From Betaproteobacteria bacterium SCN1 (lineage in GTDB: Bacteria > Pseudomonadota > Gammaproteobacteria > Burkholderiales > Thiobacillaceae), in contig WBSF01000005.1 of NCBI GenBank assembly GCA_008923315.1, forward strand, positions 1-64,000: 64,000 nucleotides of DNA. Direction: 5' to 3'. The translations under genes were made by a program, and so were the position numbers. Position 1 is the first letter of the stretch. Every line of letters starts with the position of its first letter. Shown here in pieces: positions 1 to 8,742 of the stretch. The notes beneath the pieces are model-generated. The model did no database searches and was not told the DNA's origin. It saw only the letters and a list, made by a program, of their open reading frames with translations.

Positions 1-118
1 AAAAGGGGCAGCCATCCTCCGCATGTAAAATGCCGCTGTGAATACCAGGCTTCATAAAGATCTTTCCGTCGGGGTGCTGAAAATTAAACAAAATTAAATC
101 AATAGGTTAGGGGGTTCC

Positions 119-134
119 TACAACTAAAGTTGTA
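119..134. promoter_or_regulatory. 16-bp perfect palindrome upstream of comEA-like gene
   Basis: TACAACTAAAGTTGTA reads the same on both strands (7-bp arms around AA) and lies about 90 bases before the comEA-like start. A second dyad, TGGCCG-ATC-CGGCCA, lies at 170-184. The first has the shape of an operator and the second could be a leader hairpin. The protein that might bind is unknown. Confidence 0.35.
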
Positions 135-223
135 TGGTGCTTCGGTTCGTCTCTGAGTATGGTTCCTTGTGGCCGATCCGGCCACATATCCGCAACCTAG
201 GAACCTATGAGGAGAAATAAAGC

Positions 224-499
224 ATGAATAAATGGCTTGGTATGTTAGTAGGGGGCCTGATGGTCTTCCCGGTTTGGGCGGCTGTCAACGTGAATACGGC
301 CACACAGTCCGAACTTGAGGCGGTCAAAGGGCTGGGCCCGGCCAAGGCGAAAGCGATCATTACTTACCGAGAAGCCCATGGCAGTTTCAAAAGTCTGGAC
401 GATCTGGACAACGTGAAAGGTCTCGGCAAGGCTTCGATCGAGAAATTGAAAGGTGACCTGACCGTGGGCCCGGAAGAAACCAAGTCCAAATCCAGATAA
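224..499 (+). CDS. comEA: ComEA-like helix-hairpin-helix DNA-binding protein
   Basis: This is a 91-residue protein with an N-terminal signal or anchor segment (residues 1-19, ending VWAA). Two helix-hairpin-helix motifs follow, VKGLGPAKAKAI near 34-45 and VKGLGKASIEKL near 64-75. That is the usual layout of short proteobacterial ComEA, which binds incoming double-stranded DNA in the periplasm during natural transformation. The start has a strong Shine-Dalgarno (GAGGAG, about 9 bases upstream). The charged tail (EETKSKSR) is not part of the domain. The inner-membrane channel gene comEC lies about 6 kb downstream on the same strand, which supports a competence role. Other short HhH proteins look similar, so the exact function is inferred. 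Confidence 0.8.
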   Translation: MNKWLGMLVGGLMVFPVWAAVNVNTATQSELEAVKGLGPAKAKAIITYREAHGSFKSLDDLDNVKGLGKASIEKLKGDLTVGPEETKSKSR

Positions 500-606
500 A
501 ACAATAAAGAGCAAAACGGGGCCGTTTGGCTCCAGGCGTGGCATTGTGCGGAGGTGCCATGCCGATTTCCGATCACGAAAGCGCGTACGTGAGCGGTATG
601 CACCGG

Positions 607-612
607 TATAAT
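607..612 (+). promoter_or_regulatory. -10 element of ZIP transporter gene
   Basis: A perfect TATAAT lies 29 bases before the chosen ATG of the ZIP gene. No good -35 hexamer is visible 16-18 bases upstream, so the promoter may be weak or activator-dependent. A transcript starting near 619 would begin before the GTG at 626 and before the ATG at 641. Confidence 0.4.
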
Positions 613-640
613 CGAAAAATTTCGCGTGTTCCCCAATACC

Positions 641-1426
641 ATGTCGACCTTGGCAGTCATCGTGTTCGCGACGGCCGCTGGCAGTATCGCCAGTCTGGTT
701 CTGGCAGCTCTGCTCGCCTTCTCGGCACGCCCCAGCTGGGTGCCTGTTTTGGTCAGCTATGCCATCGGCGCGTTGCTCGGCGCTTCATTGCTCGAGGTGC
801 TGCCCGAGGCAGTTGAGATGGGCGGCGATGTCGTGACGGTTGCGCAGTCCGTACTCGTCGGTATTCTGCTTTTCTTCCTACTGGAAAAACTGGTGTTGTG
901 GCGACACTGCCACGAGGAAGTTTGCGAAGCGCATGGGGCTGTGCAGGCTCACGATCACGCGCACGATCATGGTCGCTCCGGTTTGATGATCACGGTCGGC
1001 GATACTTTCCATAACTTTGTGGATGGCGTGATCATTGCGGGGGCTTTTCTGGCGGATTTCCGTCTCGGGATCGTGACGTCGCTCGCGATCGTGGCGCACG
1101 AGATTCCCCAGGAGATCGGCGATTTCATGATATTGCTGCATTCGGGCTACACGCGGACGCAAGCCCTGTTGTTGAATTTTCTGACGGGCGTATCCATGGT
1201 CATAGGTGGGCTGGTCGGGTATTTCGCGCTGAAGGCAATGGTGGGCTGGACGCCCGTTCTGTTGGGACTGGCTGGCGCCAGCATGTTGTACGTGGCGATG
1301 TCCGACCTGATTCCGGGGTTGCATAAACGGGCGGAAATCGGCGCCACGCTGCAACAGGTCGGCTTAATCGCGCTCGGAATCGGAAGCGTCGCCTGGGTGG
1401 GACATCTGGTCGGACACGGGCACTGA
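641..1426 (+). CDS. ZIP family divalent metal transporter
   Basis: This 261-residue integral membrane protein has about eight hydrophobic helices. The cytoplasmic loop near residues 90-115 is rich in histidine (HDHAHDHG). The transport helices carry the ZIP signatures HNFVDG and AHEIPQEIGD, whose His and Glu residues line the metal path. The family imports zinc, iron or other divalent cations into the cytoplasm. A GTG at 626 would add five residues, but the ATG at 641 gives the usual start directly before the first helix. The 3' end overlaps a small antisense membrane-protein gene by 63 bases. Substrate metal cannot be told from the sequence. Confidence 0.88.
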   Translation: MSTLAVIVFATAAGSIASLVLAALLAFSARPSWVPVLVSYAIGALLGASLLEVLPEAVEMGGDVVTVAQSVLVGILLFFLLEKLVLWRHCHEEVCEAHGAVQAHDHAHDHGRSGLMITVGDTFHNFVDGVIIAGAFLADFRLGIVTSLAIVAHEIPQEIGDFMILLHSGYTRTQALLLNFLTGVSMVIGGLVGYFALKAMVGWTPVLLGLAGASMLYVAMSDLIPGLHKRAEIGATLQQVGLIALGIGSVAWVGHLVGHGH

Positions 1427-1582
1427 GCGCTTTGCCGGCTTGCGTCTGCCAAACGCATAGACGAACACGCCGATGGGCAGGATGCCGAGGAATATCAGAA
1501 TGGCGAGCCCTTTGCCAATGCTGCCGGCCGTGATTGCCATCAACAGGATCACGTAAGCCCAGCCGATCGCAACGATGTACAT
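1364..1582 (-). CDS. small two-helix membrane protein
   Basis: This is a 72-residue hydrophobic protein with two likely membrane helices (about residues 3-20 and 28-46), a basic loop (GRRKPAKR) and a polar tail. The reading frame extends further upstream, but the ATG at 1582 puts the first helix at the N-terminus and is the better start. It diverges from rimO (26 bases between starts), and its tail overlaps the end of the ZIP gene on the opposite strand. The helices suggest a real protein; no function is recognised. Confidence 0.55.
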   Translation of the reverse strand: MYIVAIGWAYVILLMAITAGSIGKGLAILIFLGILPIGVFVYAFGRRKPAKRSVPVSDQMSHPGDASDSERD

Positions 1583-1608
1583 GTCTTTCTCCGTTTGAAG
1601 CGATTTCA

Positions 1609-2946
1609 ATGGTAACCAAAGCTCAAGCCCGCCGCACGCCGACAGTCGGATTCGTTTCACTCGGCTGCCCGAAGGCCACTGTCGATTCGGAACGCATCCT
1701 CACGCAGCTTCGCGCCGAAGGCTACGGCATCGTCGGCAACTACGACAATGCCGATGTCGTCGTCGTCAACACCTGCGGTTTCATCGATGCCGCTGTACAG
1801 GAGTCGCTGGAGGCCATAGGCGAGGCTCTGGAAGAAAATGGCAAGGTGATCGTGACCGGCTGTCTCGGCGCCAAGGCGGATGTCGTGCGCGAGGCGCATC
1901 CCAAGGTGCTGGCGGTATCCGGACCGCACGCACTGGACGAAGTGATGACTGCCGTTCATGCCGCGCTGCCCAAACCGCACGATCCTTTCGAAGACCTGAT
2001 CCCTCCGGGCGGCATCAAGCTCACGCCGCGTCATTACGCGTATCTGAAAATTTCAGAAGGCTGCAATCATCGCTGTACTTTCTGCATTATTCCCTCGATG
2101 CGCGGCGATCTGGTTTCGCGCCCGATCGGCGACGTGATGCGCGAAGCGGAGGCGCTTGTCGGCGCGGGCGTTCGGGAATTGCTGGTCGTATCGCAGGATA
2201 CGTCAGCGTACGGCGTCGACGTGAAATATCGTCCGGGATTCTGGAATGGACGCCCCGTGAAGACGCGCATGACCGAGCTGGCCGGGGCGCTGGGCAGTCT
2301 CGGGGCCTGGGTGCGCCTGCACTATGTCTATCCATATCCCAGCGTCGACGACGTGATTCCGTTGATGGCGGACGGAGTCATCCTGCCGTACCTGGATATT
2401 CCGCTCCAGCACGCGAGTCCGCGCATTCTCAAAGCCATGAAAAGGCCCGGCGCCGTGGAGCGGACGCTGGAACGCATCGCGGCCTGGCGAGCCGCCGCGC
2501 CGGATCTGACGCTGCGGTCCACCTTCATTGTCGGTTTTCCGGGGGAGACCGAGGCCGAGTTCGAAGAATTGCTGGCGTTCCTGGAGGCGGCGCAACTCGA
2601 CCGTGTCGGGTGCTTCAAGTATTCCCCGGTCGAAGGTGCGGCGGCCAATGCGTTGCCGAATCCGGTACCGGAAGACCTCAAGGAAGAACGCCTCGAACGT
2701 TTCATGGAAACGCAGGCGGCCATTTCCGCGGCCCGCCTCGATGCCAAGATCGGCCGGGAAATCGAGGTGATCGTTGACGAAGAAGACGAAATCGGCGCGA
2801 TCGCGCGCAGCCATGCCGACGCGCCCGAGATTGACGGGGTTGTGTATCTGGAAGGGGTGTTCGGCCTGACGCCAGGTACGCGCCTGAAGGTGGTGGTGGA
2901 GAGCGCCGACGAGCACGATCTCTGGGCCGCTCCCATCCCGGGCTGA
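1609..2946 (+). CDS. rimO: ribosomal protein S12 methylthiotransferase RimO
   Basis: RimO is a radical-SAM enzyme that adds a methylthio group to the conserved aspartate of ribosomal protein S12. The 445-residue protein has the expected order. First comes an N-terminal UPF0004 domain beginning [11 protein letters not shown], whose cysteines hold the auxiliary cluster. The radical-SAM core carries the triad CNHRCTFC, and a C-terminal TRAM domain lies around 375-440. The open frame runs upstream to 1534, but the ATG at 1609 precedes the conserved N-terminus by a normal distance. The hallmark segment PYLDIPLQH is present. Length and motifs match proteobacterial RimO rather than MiaB. Confidence 0.95.
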   Translation: MVTKAQARRTPTVGFVSLGCPKATVDSERILTQLRAEGYGIVGNYDNADVVVVNTCGFIDAAVQESLEAIGEALEENGKVIVTGCLGAKADVVREAHPKVLAVSGPHALDEVMTAVHAALPKPHDPFEDLIPPGGIKLTPRHYAYLKISEGCNHRCTFCIIPSMRGDLVSRPIGDVMREAEALVGAGVRELLVVSQDTSAYGVDVKYRPGFWNGRPVKTRMTELAGALGSLGAWVRLHYVYPYPSVDDVIPLMADGVILPYLDIPLQHASPRILKAMKRPGAVERTLERIAAWRAAAPDLTLRSTFIVGFPGETEAEFEELLAFLEAAQLDRVGCFKYSPVEGAAANALPNPVPEDLKEERLERFMETQAAISAARLDAKIGREIEVIVDEEDEIGAIARSHADAPEIDGVVYLEGVFGLTPGTRLKVVVESADEHDLWAAPIPG

Positions 2947-2958
2947 ATCGCTGCGCGT

Positions 2959-3957
2959 TCAGCCAGACAATAAGGAAAGCGGACGTGGCCGCCGCCACAC
3001 TTTCCAGGCATCGGCGGACCGTAACAGTACCGACCGCCCGTGCACGGGATCAAGCAGGTGAAGGTCCGCCGGGCCGAGTCGATTCAGTCCGCGCGCCAGC
3101 GGCGCGAACCAATCGCATTCGAGCTGGCGCAGGGCTTCCCGCCAGCCTAGCGCGTCGCCCGTGCGCGCCGGCGTTTCGAGCGCATCCAGCAGCACGACGC
3201 CCGATGCCGGCATACCGGTGTCGAACCGGTTCGGCGGTATCTCGCACAGAGCGCCGCACCAGGCTGCTGCGGCACGGCAGTCGGTCTGGTGCGCGTAGAT
3301 AGGCGGTGCATCTTCGGGGCGGATGGGCAGGCTGCCTCCCCCCCATGGCCAGAGGGAATTCACCGGCAAAGCGCCGCGCGCTTCCCGTGCCTGATTGACG
3401 GGATGCGTATGCAGCAGCATCTGGAGTTCGTTGAGCAGGGCTTTCAGGTGGGCGGCGTCCTCGCCGCGCGGCAGCGTAGCCTCGATTGCCCGGCCGGCCG
3501 CGAGTGAAGGTGGCGTGGTGTCCAGCCGCAGCGGCCGGGCCAGCCGCAGATACCAGCGCCGGGCGTCGGCGACAATCGGGTCGCATGCCTCGCCAAAATG
3601 TGTGCGGACGGCATGTGCCAGTGCCAGTGCCTCTTCATGCGCCAGATCGTCGAGCCGGGGTTCGACGAGTGCGATGCGGTCGCGCATCACATGCAGATGG
3701 ACAGGGTCGGCGCGCAGCCAGTAATCGTCTCCTGCAGTACCGCCGTCCATTTCCAATGTCATTGGCGCGAGAGGCCAGTCGCGCTGTTGTGCGATGCCCA
3801 GCGCCCGACAGACGGCGGCTTCCGTACCGATCGCCGGCTCCCGGGGCATCACGATACCGCGCGCCAGCAGGGTTTGCAGGCCGGGCAGGCGCAAACCCGG
3901 CGTGGCGACATCCAGCAGGCGCGCATCGACGAACAGGTGAGGAACGAGCCATAGCAT
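2959..3957 (-). CDS. conserved hypothetical protein of the phosphoglycerate-mutase-annotated beta-proteobacterial family
   Basis: This 332-residue soluble protein begins MLWLVPHLFVDARLL. Similar proteins are often labelled cofactor-independent phosphoglycerate mutase in betaproteobacteria, but I see no complete alkaline-phosphatase-type metal site, so that label is weak. Visible features are a mid-protein NSLWPWGGGSLP segment and a C-terminal half rich in Trp and Arg. It is transcribed divergently from yjbQ with 24 bases between starts and converges on rimO with a 12-base gap. No signal peptide or membrane helix is evident. Function unknown. Confidence 0.7.
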   Translation of the reverse strand: MLWLVPHLFVDARLLDVATPGLRLPGLQTLLARGIVMPREPAIGTEAAVCRALGIAQQRDWPLAPMTLEMDGGTAGDDYWLRADPVHLHVMRDRIALVEPRLDDLAHEEALALAHAVRTHFGEACDPIVADARRWYLRLARPLRLDTTPPSLAAGRAIEATLPRGEDAAHLKALLNELQMLLHTHPVNQAREARGALPVNSLWPWGGGSLPIRPEDAPPIYAHQTDCRAAAAWCGALCEIPPNRFDTGMPASGVVLLDALETPARTGDALGWREALRQLECDWFAPLARGLNRLGPADLHLLDPVHGRSVLLRSADAWKVWRRPRPLSLLSG

Positions 3958-3981
3958 GCGGCGAGTTTAACAGGCCGTACA

Positions 3982-4410
3982 ATGCGGCTCATGCGCCAGT
4001 CCACGACCGAAATCAGTGTTGCCACGCGCGGCAAGGGCCTGTATGCCTGTACGTCGCAGGTGATCGACTGGGTCCGGACCCGTGGCATCCGGCAGGGGCT
4101 GCTGACCCTGTACATTCGGCATACTTCGGCCAGCCTTTTGATCCAGGAAAACGCCGACCCAACCGTGCAGTCCGATCTCGAACGCTTCTTCGCACGGCTG
4201 GTGCCGGAGGGCGATCCGCTCTACGGGCACACGCTCGAAGGCCCCGACGACATGCCTGCCCATGTGCGTGCGGCACTCACGCAAACGAATCTCGCCGTTC
4301 CGGTTGCCGAGGGGTTGCCCCGACTCGGCACCTGGCAGGGCATTTACGTCTTCGAACACCGCCGCGCCGCGCAGACGCGTCGTGTCGCGCTGCATCTGCT
4401 GGGGGAATGA
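3982..4410 (+). CDS. yjbQ: YjbQ family protein (UPF0047)
   Basis: This 142-residue single-domain protein of the YjbQ/UPF0047 family carries the signatures YIRHTSASLLIQENADP and GTWQGIYVFEHR. The family forms trimers with a metal-binding histidine cluster, and some members have weak thiamine-phosphate synthase activity; the true role is unsettled. Two in-frame ATGs exist, at 3982 and 3991. A TACAAT hexamer overlaps the first, so if that hexamer is a -10 element the second ATG is more likely. The gene ends 43 bases before lolC. Confidence 0.9.
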   Translation: MRLMRQSTTEISVATRGKGLYACTSQVIDWVRTRGIRQGLLTLYIRHTSASLLIQENADPTVQSDLERFFARLVPEGDPLYGHTLEGPDDMPAHVRAALTQTNLAVPVAEGLPRLGTWQGIYVFEHRRAAQTRRVALHLLGE

Positions 4411-4453
4411 GGGGCTGTGGCATACTCGGCAAAACCGTTCAGCGAGCCCTGAT

Positions 4454-5698
4454 TTGCTTTCCTACGAACTGCTGATTGGCCTGCGGTATACCCACGCCAA
4501 ACGCCGCAATCATTTCATTTCCTTCATCTCCATCGTCTCCATGGCGGGCATTGCGCTCGGCGTGATGGCGCTCATCGTCGTACTGTCGGTGATGAACGGG
4601 TTCCAGGAAGAACTGCGCGCACGTATTCTCGGCGTGGCAGCGCATCTCGAAGTCACCGGTCCCGGCGACCGGCTCGCCGACTGGCGAGCCCTGCTGGCGC
4701 AGACCCGGCAGAACAAATCGGTGCAGGCCGGTGCGCCCTACGTCAACACGCAAGGCATGCTGGCCAACGGCGACAAGGTGCGCGGCGTGATCATTCGCGG
4801 TATCGAGCCGGCACTGGAAAACCGGGTGGCGGATTTTTCCCAGCACATGAAGGCCGGCCGGCTCGACGACCTGAAACCCGGCGGGTTCGGCATCCTGCTC
4901 GGTGCGGAGCTGGCACGTGCGCTCGGCGTGTATCCCGGCGACAAGGTCGTGCTGCTCACGCCCCAGGGAAACATCACGCCGGCCGGCGTGATGCCGCGTG
5001 TCAAACAGTTCACGGTCGCGGGCATCTTCGAGGCGGGCATGTTCGAATACGATTCAGGGCTGGCGCTGATCGACCTGCGCGACGCGCAGAAGCTGCTGCG
5101 ATTGGGCGACGACGTGTCCGGTGTGCGTCTGAAACTCGACGACATGCTGCGTGCGCCCTTCGTCACGCGCGAACTCGCGCGTTCACTCGTCGGCGATTTC
5201 TACCTCACCGACTGGACGCAGAGCCATGCCAATTTCTTCCGTGCCGTCGCCATCGAAAAGCGCATGATGTTCCTGATCCTGTTGCTGATCGTTGCGGTTG
5301 CCGCTTTCAATATCGTCTCCACGCTGGTCATGGCGGTGACCGACAAACAGGCCGATATCGCGATCCTGCGCACGCTGGGTGCACGGCCGGGCTCGATCAT
5401 GAAGATTTTCGTCGTGCAGGGGGCATTCATCGGCGTATTCGGAACCCTACTCGGGCTGGCAAGCGGCGTGGCGCTCGCACTCAATCTCGAAACCGTCGTG
5501 CCCGTGATCGAGCGTATCGCGGGTGTCGATCTTTTCCCGGCCGACGTGTACTACATCAGCAAGCTGCCTTCCAAGCTGGTCTGGGGTGACGTAGCCGTGA
5601 TTACCGGCGTGTCGCTGCTCATCAGTTTCGTGGCGACGCTCTATCCGAGCTGGCGCGCGTCGCGCATCCAGCCGGCGGAGGCCCTGCGCTATGAGTGA
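4454..5698 (+). CDS. lolC: lipoprotein-releasing ABC transporter permease LolC/LolE
   Basis: This is the membrane subunit of the Lol complex, which extracts outer-membrane lipoproteins from the inner membrane and hands them to LolA. The 414-residue protein has one N-terminal helix ([16 protein letters not shown]) and a large periplasmic domain. Three C-terminal helices follow, around the FtsX/MacB-type core and the end [13 protein letters not shown]. No suitable ATG precedes the conserved [17 protein letters not shown], so the TTG at 4454 is chosen as start. It overlaps lolD by 8 bases. Only one permease gene is present, so the complex is probably a LolCD type with a single permease rather than LolCDE. 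Confidence 0.93.
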   Translation: MLSYELLIGLRYTHAKRRNHFISFISIVSMAGIALGVMALIVVLSVMNGFQEELRARILGVAAHLEVTGPGDRLADWRALLAQTRQNKSVQAGAPYVNTQGMLANGDKVRGVIIRGIEPALENRVADFSQHMKAGRLDDLKPGGFGILLGAELARALGVYPGDKVVLLTPQGNITPAGVMPRVKQFTVAGIFEAGMFEYDSGLALIDLRDAQKLLRLGDDVSGVRLKLDDMLRAPFVTRELARSLVGDFYLTDWTQSHANFFRAVAIEKRMMFLILLLIVAVAAFNIVSTLVMAVTDKQADIAILRTLGARPGSIMKIFVVQGAFIGVFGTLLGLASGVALALNLETVVPVIERIAGVDLFPADVYYISKLPSKLVWGDVAVITGVSLLISFVATLYPSWRASRIQPAEALRYE

Positions 5699-6395
5699 GC
5701 CGGATGCCTTCGCGGCCGGTGAAACCGTGCTGCGCTGTACCGGTCTGGGCAAGATGTTCCAGCAGGGACGGAATGCCGTCCCGGTGCTGAGCGGCGTCGA
5801 TCTGGCTGTGCGGGCGGGAGAGTCGCTTGCCATCGTCGGTGCATCCGGCTCGGGCAAGAGCACGCTGCTGCATCTGCTGGGGGGACTCGATGCGCCGACC
5901 GCGGGCAGCGTCGAACTGCTCGGTCGAGACCCTTTCGCTTTGTCCGAACCGGCACGCTGCGAATTGCGCAACACCGCACTCGGCTTCGTCTACCAGTTTC
6001 ACCACCTGTTGCAGGAATTCACCGCCGTCGAGAATGTGGCGATGCCGTTGTTCGTGCGCCGGACGGCGCGCGAGACGGCGCTTGCGCAGGCGGCCGAAAC
6101 GCTGGCCCGTGTGGGGCTGGCGGGCCGGCTTGATCACCGGCCCGGCGAGCTGTCGGGCGGCGAGCGGCAGCGCGTGGCGATCGCCCGTGCCCTGGTGACG
6201 CAGCCGGCGTGCATACTGGCCGACGAGCCGACCGGCAATCTCGACCGCCACACGGCCGACAGTGTGTTCGATCTGATGCGCGAACTCAACCGCCGGCAAG
6301 GCACCAGTCTCGTCGTCGTGACGCACGACTCCGAATTGGCCGCGCGCATGGATCGCCAGATGCGGCTGGTGGACGGAGCCCTGCAAGCCGCCTGA
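5691..6395 (+). CDS. lolD: lipoprotein-releasing ABC transporter ATP-binding protein LolD
   Basis: This 234-residue ABC ATPase powers lipoprotein release by the Lol permease encoded just upstream (8-base overlap). The Walker A is GASGSGKST, the ABC signature [15 protein letters not shown] and the Walker [13 protein letters not shown] conserved histidine in [12 protein letters not shown] acts as the switch. The LolD/MacB-class helical segment [19 protein letters not shown] is also present. Gene order lolC-lolD with translational overlap indicates co-expression. Confidence 0.95.
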   Translation: MSEPDAFAAGETVLRCTGLGKMFQQGRNAVPVLSGVDLAVRAGESLAIVGASGSGKSTLLHLLGGLDAPTAGSVELLGRDPFALSEPARCELRNTALGFVYQFHHLLQEFTAVENVAMPLFVRRTARETALAQAAETLARVGLAGRLDHRPGELSGGERQRVAIARALVTQPACILADEPTGNLDRHTADSVFDLMRELNRRQGTSLVVVTHDSELAARMDRQMRLVDGALQAA

Positions 6396-6399
6396 CCGC

Positions 6400-8742
6400 G
6401 TGCGCGCCTGCCTCGTCGCGTTCTGCTGCGGAATCGGGCTGCTGCAACTGCAATCGGATTTGCCGTCCGTGCGGCTGCTCGGACTGCTGCCCCTGCTGTC
6501 CGCCGTGCTGCTGCTGCCGCGTGCGCAAGCCGGCGGATACGTCATCGTCCGCCGGGCCGGCATTCTGCTGCTGTGCGCGGCGCTCGGTTTTGCCTGGGCC
6601 GCATGGCGCGCGGAACTGCGTCTGGCCGAGCGCCTGCCGGCCAGTTGGGAAGGTGCCGATCTCGAACTGGTCGGCGTGGTGTCGGAATTGCCGCGCGTCG
6701 ATGCGCTCGGCGAACGTTTCGCATTCGACGTCGAGCGCATCCTGACACCCGGGGGGCCGCTCCTCGCGCGCATCCAGCTCACACGCTACTGGCCGCGCGA
6801 AGGGACAAGGATCCCAACGGTGCGTGCGGGTGAACGCTGGCGCTTGACCGTGCGCCTGAAGCGCGTCTACGGTACCCACAATCCCCATGGTTTCGATCTC
6901 GAAGCCTGGATGCTGGAACGCGGTGTCGGTGCCGTTGGCTACGTGCGCGAGACGCCCGCGCCGCAGCGTCTCGCGGCACGGGCGCATACGCCGGATGCCT
7001 GGGTCGACGCGGCACGCCAGACCATCCGCGACCGTATCTTCGCCACGCTGGGCGATGCGCCCTATGCCGGCGTGATCGCTGCGCTGGTTATCGGCGACCA
7101 GCGCAGCATTCCGGACGCGCAATGGCGCGCATTCACCCGCACAGGTGTGAACCATCTGCTCAGCATTTCTGGCCTGCACGTCACGATGATTGCCGCACTG
7201 GCCGGATGGGCCGTGGCCTTCGCATGGCGGCGCGTGCCGCGCGCGGCCGCACGCTGGCCGGCCCGCCAGGCCGGACTGGTTGCGGCCGTGATGGCCGCAT
7301 TTGCCTATGCGCTGCTTGCGGGGTATCAGGTACCTGCGCAGCGCACGCTGTACATGCTGATCGCGCTGGCTGCCGCCTTCTGGGGCCGCCGCGAGCCGCG
7401 ACCGTTCGGTGCGCTCGTCTGGGCAGCATTTGTCGTCCTGCTGATCGATCCCTGGGCGGTCGTTTCGGCGGGCTTCTGGCTGTCGTTCGGAGCCATGACG
7501 GCGATCCTGTGGGTGACATTCGGGCGCGTCGAACGGCCTTCCGCGCTATCCGGCTGGGTCACGGTACAGGGAGCGGTGACGCTCGCGCTGGCACCCGCGC
7601 TCCTGCTGTTGTTCCAGCAGGTTTCGCTGGTGTCGCCGCTGGCCAACGCCGTCGCCATTCCAGTGGTGAGCTGGCTGATCACGCCGCTTGCGCTGCTGGG
7701 CACGCTGGTGCCCGGGCTGTGGCAGCTCGCGGCCTGGCTGATGGCAGGCCTGGGCCAGGGGCTTGAATGGGCCGGCAGCTTGTCCTGGGCGACGCTGACT
7801 AGGCCGGCGCCGGATGGCTGGGCCGTCGCGCTGGCGTTGTGTGGCATCGTGTGGGGCCTGATGCCGCGCGGCTTTCCGCTGCGTCCGCTGGCCTGGCTGC
7901 TGTGGCTGCCGCTGGCGTTTCCGGCGTCGGTGAAACTGCTCCCCGGCGAATTCACGGCCGAAGTGATCGATGTGGGGCAGGGGACCTCGGTGCTGATCCG
8001 CACTGCCTCGCGGACGCTGCTTTACGATACCGGCGCGGCCTTTGCCGAAAGCGACGCGGGCGCGCGTATCGTCGCCCCCTATCTGCGCGCCTCGGGAGTG
8101 GCGAAGCTGGACGGCGTGATCGTATCTCACGACGACAACGATCACAGCGGCGGCCTGCGTTCGGTTCTGCGCGATGTACCGACCGGATGGCTGCTGCACG
8201 GCCTGCCTGCGGGCAGCCCGCTGCTGATCGACGCCCCCGCACCGCGCCGTTGCATGCGTGGGCAGCATTGGCACTGGGATGGCGTGCGATTCGAAATACT
8301 CAATCCCCGGCCGCGCGCCTGGCGTGAAACGGGCCGGCGCGACAACGATTTCAGTTGCGTGCTTCGGGTCAGCCGGGGTGGGCGCAGTCTGCTGATCACC
8401 GGCGACGCGGAACGGCGCGGCGAGCTTGAGCTGCTGGAATCGGGCCTGCCGCTGGCTGCCACGGTACTGGTCGCGGGGCATCACGGCAGCCGCACCTCGT
8501 CATTGCCCGAATTCGTCGAGCGGGTACGGCCCGCGTATGCGGCATTCGCCGTCGGTTATCGCAACCGCTTTGGCCATCCGCACCCGGAGGTGGTGGCACG
8601 CTTCCGTTCGCAGGGCAGCGTGCTGCTGCGCAGCGACCGGGACGGCCTGATTCGTCTGCGGTTTGGCGAAGCCGGGGTCGAAGCCTCACAATACCGTGCA
8701 ACCCAACGTCGCTACTGGCAAACGCCCTTTACCCGTGAATGA
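6400..8742 (+). CDS. comEC: DNA internalisation protein ComEC/Rec2
   Basis: ComEC forms the inner-membrane channel for single-stranded DNA during natural transformation. The 780-residue protein has an N-terminal DUF4131/OB-type region and a competence domain with about ten membrane helices (for example ISGLHVTMIAALAGWAV). Its C-terminal metallo-beta-lactamase domain begins VIDVGQGTSVLIRT and carries the motifs SHDDNDHSGG and GHHGSRTSS. It starts at a GTG (6400) five bases after the lolD stop, so it may be read through from lolCD. All expected domains are present, which together with the comEA-like gene at 224 suggests the strain can be naturally competent. Confidence 0.93.
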   Translation: MRACLVAFCCGIGLLQLQSDLPSVRLLGLLPLLSAVLLLPRAQAGGYVIVRRAGILLLCAALGFAWAAWRAELRLAERLPASWEGADLELVGVVSELPRVDALGERFAFDVERILTPGGPLLARIQLTRYWPREGTRIPTVRAGERWRLTVRLKRVYGTHNPHGFDLEAWMLERGVGAVGYVRETPAPQRLAARAHTPDAWVDAARQTIRDRIFATLGDAPYAGVIAALVIGDQRSIPDAQWRAFTRTGVNHLLSISGLHVTMIAALAGWAVAFAWRRVPRAAARWPARQAGLVAAVMAAFAYALLAGYQVPAQRTLYMLIALAAAFWGRREPRPFGALVWAAFVVLLIDPWAVVSAGFWLSFGAMTAILWVTFGRVERPSALSGWVTVQGAVTLALAPALLLLFQQVSLVSPLANAVAIPVVSWLITPLALLGTLVPGLWQLAAWLMAGLGQGLEWAGSLSWATLTRPAPDGWAVALALCGIVWGLMPRGFPLRPLAWLLWLPLAFPASVKLLPGEFTAEVIDVGQGTSVLIRTASRTLLYDTGAAFAESDAGARIVAPYLRASGVAKLDGVIVSHDDNDHSGGLRSVLRDVPTGWLLHGLPAGSPLLIDAPAPRRCMRGQHWHWDGVRFEILNPRPRAWRETGRRDNDFSCVLRVSRGGRSLLITGDAERRGELELLESGLPLAATVLVAGHHGSRTSSLPEFVERVRPAYAAFAVGYRNRFGHPHPEVVARFRSQGSVLLRSDRDGLIRLRFGEAGVEASQYRATQRRYWQTPFTRE

